A DNA stretch of 64,000 nt from Mercurialis annua (taxonomy: Eukaryota > Streptophyta > Magnoliopsida > Malpighiales > Euphorbiaceae). The notes below the pieces were generated by a model. That model saw nothing but the letters and a program-made list of their open reading frames with translations. It was not told the origin of the DNA and did no database searches. The stretch is from the NCBI RefSeq assembly GCF_937616625.2, contig NC_065570.1, positions 16,688,001 to 16,752,000 of the forward strand. Reading direction: 5' to 3'. Below, in pieces: positions 20,938 to 32,950 of the stretch. The position numbers and the translations under genes are program-made. Every line of letters begins with the position of its first letter. Position 1 is the first letter of the stretch.

Positions 20938-23465
20938 GTTTCGTATCGTTTGTAAACGTTTGGCTTCAATCGCTAAAAAGGTGAAACGCTTGGATTTGTT
21001 TGGTAACTTTTGTATACGTTTGGCTTAAATTGCTTAAAAGGTGAAATGCTTTGATTTGTTTCGTAACGTTTGTTTAAGTTTGGCTTAAATTGCTAAAAAG
21101 GAGAAACGCTTGAATTTGTTTCGTAATGTTTGTAAACGTTTGGCTTAAATTCCTAAAAAGATGAAAAGTTTGGCTTAGATCGCTAAAAATGTGAAACACT
21201 TGGATTTGTTTCGTACCGTTTGTAAACGTTTGGCATAAATCGCTAAAAAGGTGAAACGTTTGGATTTGTTTCGTAACGTTTGTAAACGTTTGGCTTAAAT
21301 TGCTAAAAGGTGAAACGCTTGAATTTGTTTCGTAACGTTTTGTAAACGTTTGGCTTAAATTGCTAAAAAGGGGAAATTCTTGGATTTGTTTCGTTACGTT
21401 TGAAAACATTTGGCTTAAATTGCTAAAAAGGTGAAACAATAGGTTTTGTTTCGAAATGTTTGTAAACGTTTGGCTTAAATTTCTAAAAATGTGAAATGTT
21501 TGGATTTGTTTTGTAACGTTTAAAAACGTTTGGCTTTAATTGATAAAAAGGTGGAACGTTTGGATTGGTTTTGTAACCTTTGTAAACGTTTGGCTTAAAT
21601 TGCTAAAAAGGTGAAACACTTTGATTTGTTTCGTAACGTTTGTAAACATTTGGCTTAATTTGCGAAAAAGGAACGTTTGGATTTTTTCGTAACGTTTGTA
21701 AATGTCTGGCTGAAATCGCTAAAATGGGGAAACGTTTGGCTGAAATCGCTAAAATGGGGAAACGTTTGAATTTGTTTCGTAACGTTTGTAAACGTTTGGC
21801 TTAAATCGCTAAAAGGGTGAAATGTTTGGATTGGTTTTATAACCTTTGTAAACGTTTGGCTTAAATTGCTAAAAAGGTGAAACACTTTGATTTGTTTCGT
21901 AACGTTTGTAAACATTTGGCTTAAACTGCGAAAAAGGAACGTTTGGTTTTGTTTCGTAACGTTTGTAAACGTTTGTCTTAAATTGCTAAAAATATGAAAC
22001 GTTTGGATTTGTTTGGTAATGTTTGTAAACGTTTGACTTAAATTGCTAAAAATGTGAAACATTTGGATTTGTTTCGTACCGCTTGTAAACGTTTGGCATA
22101 AATCGCTAGAAAGGTGAAACGTTTGGATTTGTTTCGTAACGTTTGTAAACGTTTGGCTTAAATTGCTAAAAGGTGAAACGCTTGGATTTGTTTCGTAACG
22201 TTTTGTAAACGTTTGGCTTAAATTGCTTAAAAGGTGAAATGCTTGATTTTGTTTCGTTAGTTTGTAAATGTTTGGCTTAAATTGATAAAAACGTGAAACA
22301 CTTGGTTTTGTTTCGAAATGTTTTTAAACGTTTGGCTTAAATTGCTAAAAATGTGAAACGTTTGGATTTGTTTCGTAACGTTTGGAAACGTTTGGATTAA
22401 ATTGCTAAAAAGGTGAAACGTTTGGATTTGTTTCGTAACGTTTTAAAAGTTTGGCTTAAATCGCTAAAATGGGGAAATGTTTGAATTTTGTTTCGTATTG
22501 TTTGTAAACGTTTGGCTTAAATCGCTAAAAGGGTGAAACGTTTGGATTGGTTTTGTAACCTTTGTAAATGTTTGGCTTAAATTGCTAAAAAGGTGAAACG
22601 CTTTGATTTGTTTCGTAACGTTTGTAAACATTTGGCTTAAATTGCAAAAAAGGAGAAACATTTGATTTTATTTCGTAATGTTTGTAAACGTTTGGCTTAA
22701 ATTTCTAAATATGTGAAACATTTGGATTTGATTGGTAACGTTTGTAAAAGTTTGACATAAATTGCTAAAAAGGTGAAACGTTTGACTTTGTTTCGTAACG
22801 TTTTAAACGTTTGGCTGACATCTCTAAAATGGGGAAACGTTTGAATTTGTTTCATAACTTTTGTAAACGTTAGGCTAAAATCGTTAAAAAGGTGAAACGT
22901 CTGGTTTTGTTTCGACATTTTGTAAACTTTCTTCTTAAATCGCTAAATTGTTAAAAGGTTGAAACGCTTGGATTTGTTTCGTAACGTTTGTAAATGTTTG
23001 GCTTAAATTGCTAAAAAGGTGAAACTCTTGGATTTTTTTCGTAACGTTTGTAAATGTTTGACATAAATTGCTAAAATGGTGAAATACTTGGATTTGTTTC
23101 GTAAAGTTTGTAAATGTTTGGCTTAAATTGCTAAAAAGGTGAAACATTTGGATTTGTTTCAAAACCTTTATAAACATTTGGTTTAAATCGCTAAAAAGGT
23201 GAAACGTTTGGATTTTTTTCGTAACGTTTGTAATTTTTTGGCTTTAATTGCTAAAAAGGTGAAACGCTTGGATTTGTTTCGTAACGTTTGTAAACGTTTG
23301 GCTTAAATTGCTAAAAAGGTGAAACACTTGGATTTGTTTCGTAACGTTTGTAAACGTTTGGCTTACATTGCTATAAAGGTGAAACGTTTGGATTTGTTTC
23401 GTAGCGTTTGTAAACATTTGGCATAAATAGGTAAAAAGGGAAAACGTTTGGATTTGTTTCGTACC
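20937..23465 (+). repeat. 60-bp satellite, paralog of 12292-16051
   Basis: Orientation A monomers in the same order as 12292-16051 but without the MITE. Shared markers include the tttggtaac...gtatacg monomer near 21000, attgctaaaaggtgaaacgc near 21300 and 22170, aaaaatatgaaacg near 21987 and the final accgtttgtaattt. The block is about 0.85 kb shorter than its partner after the MITE is discounted. A short direct repeat (ggctgaaatcgctaaaatgg, twice near 21708-21757) marks a local duplication. Confidence 0.92.
21924..21932. other. Empty paralogous site of the MITE
   Basis: aactgcgaa followed by aaaggaacgtttggttttg corresponds to aattgcgaa plus the sequence right of the MITE. One base differs from the duplicated target (c for t). 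A second, intra-block homolog with the exact word is at 14484-14492. Confidence 0.7.
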
Positions 23466-23491
23466 GTTTGTAATTTAAGCAAATTACAAAC
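23466..23491. other. Main inversion junction (A to B) with perfect hairpin
   Basis: GTTTGTAATTT at 23466-23476 and AAATTACAAAC at 23481-23491 are exact reverse complements around the four bases aagc, an 11-bp stem. Left of it all monomers read in orientation A; right of it all monomers to the end of the window read in orientation B. The flanks are themselves inverted copies of one satellite, so the hairpin is the tip of a very large imperfect palindrome. Confidence 0.9.
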
Positions 23492-25904
23492 ATAACGAAA
23501 CAAATCCAAGCGTTTCACCAATTTAGCCAATTAAGCCAAACGTTTACAAACTTTACGAAGCATATCCAAGCGTTTCATCTTTTTAGCAATTTAAGCCAAA
23601 TGTTTACAAACGCTACGAAACAAATGCAAACGTTTCAGCTTTTTAGCGATTTACGCGTAATGTCTACAAACGTTCCGAAACAAAACGAAACGTTTCTTCT
23701 TTTTATCGATTTAAGCCAAATGTTTATAGACGTTATGAAACAAATTTAAACGTTTCTCCATTTTAGCAATTTCATCCAAACGTTTAAAACGTTACGAAAC
23801 AAATCCAAACGTTTCACTTTATTAGCGATTTAAGCCAAATGTTTACAAACGTTGTGAAATAAATCCAAACGTTTCACCTTTTTGGCTATTGAAGCCAAAC
23901 GTTTACAAAGGTTACGAAACAAATCCTAACGTTTCATATTTTTAGTAATTTAAGCCAAACGTTTACAAACGTTATGAAACAAAACCAAGCGTTTCACCTT
24001 TTTAGCAATTTAAGCCAAACTTTTACAAATGTAACGAAACAAATCCAAATGTTTCACCTTTTTAGCAGTTTAAACCCAACGTTTACAAACGTTACGAAAC
24101 AAATCCAAGCGTTTCACTTTTTTAGTAATTTAAGCCAAACGTTTACAAACGTTACGAAACAAATCAAAATGTTTTTACCTTTTTAGCGATTTAAGCCAAA
24201 CGTTTACAAACGATACGAAATAAATCCAAACATTTCGCCTTTTTTGCAATTTAAGCCAAACGTTTAGAAACGCTACGAAAAAAATCCAAACGTTTCAATT
24301 TGTTTGCGATTTAAGCCAAACGTTTACAAATGTTACGAAACAAATCCAAGCGTTTCTTCTTCTTAGCAATTTAAGCCAAACATTTACAAACGTTACGAAA
24401 CAAAACCAAATATATCCAAGCGTTTCACCTTTTTTGCAATTCAAGCAAACGTTTACAAAGGTTGCGAAACAAATCTAAAAGTTTCACCTTTTTAGCGATT
24501 TAAGCCAAATGTTTAGAAACGATACGAAACAAATCCAAATGTTTCACCTTATTAGCGATTTAAGCCAAACGTTTACAACGTAACGAAACAAATTTAAACG
24601 TTTTGCCTTTTTAGCGATTTAAGCCAAACGTTTACAAACGCTACGAAAGAAATCCAAATGTTTCACCTTTTTAGTGATTAACGTTACAAAACAAAACCAA
24701 ACATCTCACTTTTTTTATCAATTTAAGATCGTTTACAAATGTTATGAAACAAATCCAAACGTTTTCCCATTTTAGCAATTTAGGCCAAACATTTAAGATG
24801 TTACGAAACAAATCTAAACACTTCACCTTTTTAGCAATTTATGCCAAACGTTTACAAATGTTACGAAACAAATCCAAATGTTTCACCTTTTTAGTGATTT
24901 AAGCCGAACGTTTACAAACGTTACGAAACAAAACCAAACATATCATCTTTTTAGCAATTTAAGCCAATTGTATACAAACGTTACGAAACAAATCCAACGT
25001 TTCCTCATTTTAGCGATTTAATCCAAACGTTTACAAAAGTTAAGAAACAAATCCAAACATTTCACCTTGTTGGCGATTTACGCCAAATGTTTACAAAAGT
25101 TACGAAACAAATCGAAGCATTTCACATTTTTGGTAATTTAAGCCAAACGTTTACAAATCTTACAAAACAAATCCAAGCATTTCACCTTTTTAGCAATTAA
25201 AAGCCAAACGTTTATAAATGTTACGAAACAAATCCAAGCGTTTTTCCTTTTTAGCAGTTTAAGCCAAACGTTTACAAACGTTACGAAACAAATACAAATG
25301 TTTGACCTTTTTAGCGATTTAAGCCAAACGTTTACAAAGTTTATGAAACAAATCCAAATGTTTCACCTCTTTAGCAATTTAAGCCAAACGTTTACCAACG
25401 TTACGAATCAAATCCAAGTGTTTCTCCTTTTTAGAAATATAAGCCAAACGTTTACAAACGTTACGAAACAAATCCAAGCGTTTAACCTTTTTTTCAATTT
25501 AAGCCAAACCTTTACAAACGTTACGAAACAAATCCAAGTATTTCACCTTTTTAGCAATTAAAGCAAAACGTTTACAAACATTACGAAACATATCCGAACG
25601 TTTCAGCTTTTTAGCGATTTATGCTGAACGTTTACCAACGTTACGAAACAAAACCAAACATTTCACCTTTTTAGAAATTTAAGACAATTGTATACAAACA
25701 TTAGAAACAAATCCAAACGTTTCCCCATTTTAGCGATTTAAGCCAAACGTTTACAAACGTTAAGAAACAAAACCAAACATTTCACCTTTTTAGCGATATA
25801 TGCCAAACGTTTACAAAGGTTACGAAACAAATCCAAGCGTTTCACATTTTTAGTTATTTAAGCTAAACGTTTACAAATGTTACAAAACAAATCCAAGCAT
25901 ATCA
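23492..25904 (-). repeat. 60-bp satellite, start of the right arm
   Basis: Orientation B monomers, fairly diverged from each other. The first ~450 bp are paralogous to 16072-16511. A 720-bp spacing (12 monomers) links the pair of variant monomers containing caattgtatacaaac at 24961 and 25681, with matching neighbours, so a short HOR is present. No gene or foreign insertion is visible. Confidence 0.92.
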
Positions 25905-28390
25905 CCTTTTTAGCGATTTAAGCCAAACGTTTACAAATATTACGAAACAAATCCAATCATTTCACCTTTTTATCAATTTAAGCCAAACGTTTACAAACGT
26001 TACAAAAAAACCAAACGTTTCCCCTTTTTAGCGATTTAAGCGTAACGTTTACAAACGTTACGAAACAAAACCAAACGTTTCACCTTTTTAGCGATTTCAC
26101 CCAAACATTTATAAACGCTACGAAACAAATCTAAATGTTTCACCATTTTAGCGATTGAAGCCAAACGTTTACAAACGGTGCGAAACATATCCAAATGTTT
26201 CCCCTTTTTAGAGATTGAAGCCAAATGCTTACAAATGTTACGAAACAAATTCAAACTTTTCACATTTTTAGCAATTTAAGCCAAAACTTTTACAAATGTT
26301 ACAAAACAAAACCAAGCGTTTCACCTTTTTAGCAATTAAAGCCAAACGTTTACAAATATAACGAAACAAATCCAAGCGTTTCACCTTTTAGCAATTTAAA
26401 CCAAACGTTTACAAACATTACGAAACAAATCCAAGCGTTTCACCTTTATATAAATTTAAGCCAAATGTTTACAAACATTACGAAACAAATCCTAATATTT
26501 CACCTTTTTAGCGATTTAAGGCGAACGTTTACAAACGATACGAAACAAATCCAAACGTTTCACCTTTTTAGCGATTTAAGCAAAACGTTTATAAACGCTA
26601 CGAAAAAAATCCAAACGTTTCCCCTTTTTAGCGATTTAAGACAAACGTTTACAAACGTTACTAAACAAATTCAAGCGTTTCTCCTTTTTACTAATTTAAA
26701 CCACACGTTTACAAACGTTTCGAAATAAATCAATATGTTTCACCTTTTTCGCAATTTAAGCCAAACACTTACAAAGGTTATGAAACAAATCTAAACGTTT
26801 CACCTTTTTAGCGATTTAAGCCAAACGTTTACAAACGATATTAAACAAATTCAAACGTTTCACCTTTATAGCGATTTAAGCCATACGTTTAAAAACGTTA
26901 CAAAACAAATCCAAACGTTTCAGCTTTTTAGCAATTTAAGCCAAACGTTTAAAACGTTACGAAACAAATCCAAATGTTTCTCCTTTTTAGCGATTTAAGC
27001 CAAACATTTACAAACGATAAGAAAAAAATCCAAACGCTTCACCTTTTTGGCGATTTAAGCCGAATGTTTACAAACGTTACAAAACAAAACCAAACATTTC
27101 ACATTTCTAGCAATTTAAGCCAAACGTTTACAAACGTTATGAAGGAAATCCAAATGTTTCCCCATTTTAGCGTGTTAAGCCAAAAGTTTACAAATATTAA
27201 GAGACAAATCCAAACATTTCACCTTTTTAGCAAATTATGTCAAACGTTACGAAACAAGTCTGAACATTTCACCTTTTTAGCAATTTAAGCTAATAATTTA
27301 CAAACGCTAAGAAACAAATCTAAACGTTTCACCTTTTTAGCGATTTAAGCCAAACGTTTACAAATGTTACGAAACAAATCCAAATGTTTCACCTTTTTTG
27401 AGATATAAGCCAAACGTTTACAAACGTTACGAAACAAATCCAAGCATTTCTCCTTTTTAGCAAATTAAACCGAAAGTTACGAAACAAATCCAAGAGTTTC
27501 ACCTTTTTAGCAATTTAAGTCGAACGTTTACAAACGTTACGAAACAAATCAAAGCGTTTCACCTTTTTAGCAATTTAAGCCAAACATTTACAAACGTTAC
27601 GAAACAAATCCAAACGTTTCACCTTTTTAGCGATTTAAGCCAAACGTTTACAAACGTTACGAAACAAACCAAAGCGTTTCATCTTTTTAGCAATTTCAGC
27701 CGAACGTTTACAAACGTTACGAAACAAATCCAAGTGTTTCACCTTTTTAGCAATTTAAGCCAAACATTTACAAACGTTACGAAACAAATCCAAACGTTTC
27801 ACCTTTTTAGCGATTTAAGCCAAATGTTTACAAACATTAAGAGACAAATCCAAAAATTTCACCTTTTTAGCAATTTATGCCAAATGTTACGGAACAAGTC
27901 CAAACGTTTCACCTTTTTAGCAATTTAAGCTAAACTTTTACAAACGTTAAGAAACAAATCTAAACGTTTCACCTTTTTAGCTATTTAAGCCAAACGTTTA
28001 CAAATGTTACGAAACAAACCCAAATGTTTCACCTTTTTAGGGATATAAGCCAAACGTTTACAAACGATACAAAACAAATCCAAGCATTTCTGTTTTTTAG
28101 CAATTTAAGCTGAACGTTTACAAACGTTATGAAACAAATCCAAGAGTTTCACCTTTTTACCAATTTAAGCCGAACGTTTACAAACGTTACAAAACAAATC
28201 CAAGCGTTTCACCTTTTTAGCAATTTAAGCCAAACATTTACAAACGTTACGAAACAAATCTAAATGTTTCACCTTTTTAGCTATTTAAGCCAAACATTTA
28301 CAAACGTTCCGAAACAAATCCAAGCATTTCACCTTTTTACTGATTTAAGTCTAACGTTTACAACGTTTCGAAACAAAACCAAACGTTTCA
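25905..28390 (-). repeat. 2,486-bp higher-order repeat, copy 1
   Basis: About 41 monomers in orientation B. The same series restarts in the next block with a constant offset of 2,486: agccaaacgtttacaaatat is at 25921 and 28407. Distinctive members are cggtgcgaaacatatcc near 26176, an ataaatcaatatg monomer near 26724 and a shortened monomer with gtcaaacgttacgaaacaag near 27239. The left edge was placed where the two copies stop matching upstream of about 25905/28391. Confidence 0.88.
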
Positions 28391-30876
28391 CCTTTTTAGC
28401 GATTTAAGCCAAACGTTTACAAATATTACGAAACAAATCCAATCATTTCACCTTTTTATCAATTTAAGCCAAACGTTTACAAACGTTACAAAAAATCCAA
28501 ACGTTTCCCCTTTTTAGCGATTTATGCGTAATGTTTACAAACGTTACGAAACAAAACCAAACGTTTCACCTTTTTAGCGATTTCACCCTAACATTTATAA
28601 ACGCTACGAAACAAATCTAAACGTTTCACCATTTTAGCGATTGAAGCCAAACGTTTACAAACGGTGCGAAACATATCCAAATGTTTCCCCTTTTTAGAGA
28701 TTGAAGCCAAATGCTTACAAATGTTACGAAACAAATCCAAACTTTTGACATTTTTAGCAATTTAAGCCAAAACTTTTACAAACGTTACAAAACAAAACCA
28801 AGCGTTTCACCTTTTTAGCAATTAAAGCCAAACGTTTACAAATATAACGAAACAAATCCAAGCGTTTCACCTTTTAGCAATTTAAACCAAACGTTTACAA
28901 ACATTACGAAACAAATCCAAGCGTTTCACCTTTATATCAATTTAAGCCAAATGTTTACAAACATTACGAAACAAATCCTAATATTTCACCTTTTTAGCGA
29001 TTTAAGGCGAACGTTTACAAATGATACGAAACAAATCCAAACATTTCACCTTTTTAGCGATTTAAGCAAAACGTTTATAAACTCTACGAAAAAAATCCAA
29101 AAGTTTCCCCTTTTTAGCGATTTAAGACAAACGTTTACAAACGTTACTAAACAAAGCCAAGCGTTTCTCCTTTTTACTAATTTAAACCACACGTTTACAA
29201 ACGTTTCGAAATAAATCAATATGTTTCACCTTTTTCGCAATTTAAGCCAAACACTTACAAAGGTTATGAAACAAATCTAAACGTTTCACCTTTTTAGCGA
29301 TTTAAGCCAAACGTTTACAAACGATATTAAACAAATTCAAACGTTTCACCTTTATAGCGATTTAAGCCATACGTTTAAAAACGTTACAAAACAAATCCAA
29401 ACGTTTCAGATTTTTAGCAATTTAAGCCAAACGTTTAAAACGTTACGAAACAAATCCAAATGTTTCGCCTTTTTAGCGATTTAAGCCAAACATTTACAAA
29501 CGATACGAAAGAAATCCAAACGCTTCACCTTTTTGGCGATTTAAGCCGAATGTTTACAAACGTTACAAAACAAAACCAAACATTTCACATTTCTAGCAAT
29601 TTAAGCCAAACGTTTACAAACATTATGAAGGAAATCCAAACGTTTCCCCATTTTAGCGTGTTAAGCCAAACGTTTACAAACATTAAGAGACAAATCCAAA
29701 CACTTCACCTTTTTAGCAAATTATGTCAAACGTTACGAAACAAGTCCGAACATTTCACCTTTTTAGCAATTTAAGCTAATAATTTACAAACGCTAAGAAA
29801 CAAATCTAAACGTTTCACCTTTTTAGCGATTTAAGCCAAACGTTTACAAATGTTACGAAACAAATCCAAATGTTTCACCTTTTTTGAGATATAAGCCAAA
29901 CGTTTACAAACGTTACGAAACAAATCCAAGCATTTCTCCTTTTTAGCAAATTAAAACGAAAGTTACGAAACAAATCCAAGAGTTTCACCTTTTTAGCAAT
30001 TTAAGCCGAACGTTTACAAACGTTACGAAACAAATCAAAGCGTTTCACCTTTTTAGCAATTTAAGCCAAACATTTACAAACGTTACGAAACAAATCCAAA
30101 CGTTTCACCTTTTTAGCGATTTAAGCCAAACGTTTACAAACGTTACGAAACAAACCAAAACGTTTCACCTTTTTAGCAATTTAAGCCGAACGTTTACAAA
30201 CGTTACGAAACAAATCCAAGTGTTTCACCGTTTTAGCAATTTAAGCCAAACATTTACAAACGTTACGAAACAAATCCAAACGTTTCACCTTTTTAGCGAT
30301 TTAAGCCAAATGTTTACAAACATTAAGAGACAAATCCAAAAATTTCACCTTTTTAGCAATTTATGCCAAATGTTACGGAACAAGTCCAAACGTTTCACCT
30401 TTTTAGCAATTTAAGCTAAACTTTTACAAACGTTAAGAAACAAATCTAAACGTTTCACCTTTTTAGCTATTTAAGCCAAACGTTTACAAATGTTACGAAA
30501 CAAATCCAAATGTTTCACCTTTTTAGGGATATAAGCCAAACGTTTACAAACGATACAAAACAAATCCAAGCATTTCTGCTTTTTAGCAATTTAAGCCGAA
30601 CGTTTACAAACGTTATGAAACAAATCCAAGAGTTTCACCTTTTTAGCAATTTAAGCCGAACGTTTACAAACGTTACAAAACAAATCCAAGCGTTTCACCT
30701 TTTTAGCAATTTAAGCCAAACATTTACAAACGTTACGAAACAAATCTAAATGTTTCACCTTTTTAGCTATTTAAGCCAAACGTTTACAAACGTTGCGAAA
30801 CAAATCCAAGAATTTCACCTTTTTACTGATTTAAGTCTAACGTTTACAACGTTTCGAAACAAAACCAAACGTTTCA
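28391..30876 (-). repeat. 2,486-bp higher-order repeat, copy 2
   Basis: Second copy of the preceding unit, with scattered substitutions. In the 87-codon stretch at 26465 versus 28951 the translation differs at only three residues, so the duplication is recent compared with monomer divergence. The tail tctaacgtttacaacgtttcg near 30836 repeats that at about 28350, which sets the right edge. Confidence 0.88.
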
Positions 30877-32950
30877 CCTTTTTAGCGATTTAAGCCAAAC
30901 GTTTACAAACGTTACGAAACAAATCCAAATGTTTCACTTTTTTAGCGATTTAAGACAAATGTTTAAAAACATTACGAATCAAATCCAAAAGTTTCACCTT
31001 TTTAGCAATTTAAGCCAAACATTTACAAACGATATGAAAAAAAATCCAAACGTTTCCCCATTTTAGCGATTTAAGCCAAACGTTTACAAACGTTACGAAA
31101 CAAAACAAAACGTTTAAAACGTTACGAAACAAATCCAAATGTTTCACATTTTTAGGGATTTAAGGCAAACGTTTACAAACCTTATGGAACAAAACCAAAC
31201 GTTTCAAATTTTTAGCAATTTAAGCCACACATTTACAAATGTTACGAAACAAATCCAAGCGTTTCACCAGTTTAGCAATTTAAGCCAAAAGTTTGCAAAC
31301 GTTACAAAACAAATCCAAACGTTTCACCTTTTTTGTAATTTAAGCCAAACGTTTAAAAACTTTACGAAACAAATAAAAACGTTTCACATTTTTAGCGATT
31401 TAAGCCAAACGTTTACAAACGTTACAAAACAAAACCAAACGTTTTACCTTTTTTGTGATATATGCCAAACATTTAAAACGTTACGAAACAAAATCCAAGC
31501 GTTTCACATTTTTAGCAAGTTAAGCCAGACGTTTACAAACGTTTCGAAAAAAATCCAAACGTTTCCTCTTTTTAGCGATTTAAGCCAAACGTTTACAAAC
31601 GTTACGAAACAAAACCAAACGTTTATAAATATTACGGAATAAAAACAAACATATCACATTTTTAGCAATTTAAGCCAAACGTTACGAAACAAATCCAAAT
31701 GTTTCACCTTTTAGCGATTTAAGTCAAATGTTAATAAACGTTACGAAACAAAACCAAAGTTTACAAACGTTACGAAACAAATCCGAATGTTTACAAACAT
31801 TACGAAAGAAGTCCAAGCGTTTCACCCTTTTAGCAATATAAGCACAAACGTTTACCAATGTTGCGAGACAAATCCAAACGTTTCACTTTTTTAGCAATAT
31901 AAGCACAAACGTTTATAAATGATACAAAACAAATCCAAGCATTTCACCTTTTTAGCAAATTAAACCGAACGTTTACAAACATTACGAAACAAATCCAAGA
32001 GTTTGACCTTTTCAGCAATTTAAGCCAAACGTTTAAAACGTTACGAAACAAATCCAAACGTTTCCCCTTTACAGCAATTTAAGCCAAACGTTTACAAACG
32101 TTATGAAACAAATCCAAACGTTTTGCCTTTTTAGCAATTTAAGCCAAACGTTAACAAACGTTAGGAAATAAATCCAAGCGTTTCACCTTTATAGCGATTT
32201 AAACAAAACATTTACAAATGTTACGAAGCAAATCCAAACGTTTCACCTTTTTAGCGATTTAAACAAAACATTTACAAAAGTTACGAAACAAAACCAAACG
32301 TTTCACCTTTTTAGCGATTTAAGCCAATCATTTACAAACATTACGAAACAAATCCGAATGTTTACAAACATTACGAAACAAGTCCAAGCGTTTTACCCTT
32401 TTAGCAATATAAGCACAAACGTTTACCAATGTTACGAGACAAATCCAAACGTATCACTTTTTTAGCAATATAAGCACAAACGTTTATAAATGTTACGAAA
32501 TAAATCCAAGCATTTCACCTTTTTAGCAAATTAAACCGAACGTTTACAAACATTACAAAACAAATCCAAGAGTTTCACCTTTTCAGCAATTTAAGCCAAA
32601 CGTTTAAAACGTTACGAAACAAATCCAAACGTTTCACCTTTACAGCAATTTAAGCTAAACGTTTACAAACGTTACAAAACAAATCCAAACGTTTTGCCTT
32701 TTTAGCAATTTAAGCCAAACGTTAACAAATGTTAGGAAATAAATCCAAGCGTTTCACCTTTATAGCGATTTAAACAAAACATTTACAAATGTTACGAAGC
32801 AAATCAAAACGTTTCACCTCTGTAGCGATTTAAACAAAACATTTACAAATGTTACGAAACAAATCCAAGCGTTTCACTTTTTTAGCGATTTAAGCCAAAC
32901 TTTCACAAACGATACGATACAAAACCAAACGTTTAAAATGTTACGAAACA
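30877..32950 (-). repeat. 60-bp satellite, mixed zone with 571-bp tandem
   Basis: Orientation B monomers. A distinctive irregular monomer, caatataagcacaaacg followed by tttaccaatgtt, occurs at 31834 and 32405 (offset 571), with the preceding aatccgaatgtttacaaac repeated too. The same pair recurs at 37379 and 38755. The first 570 bp match 37830-38400 at an offset of about 6,950. Several monomers here are truncated. Confidence 0.88.
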
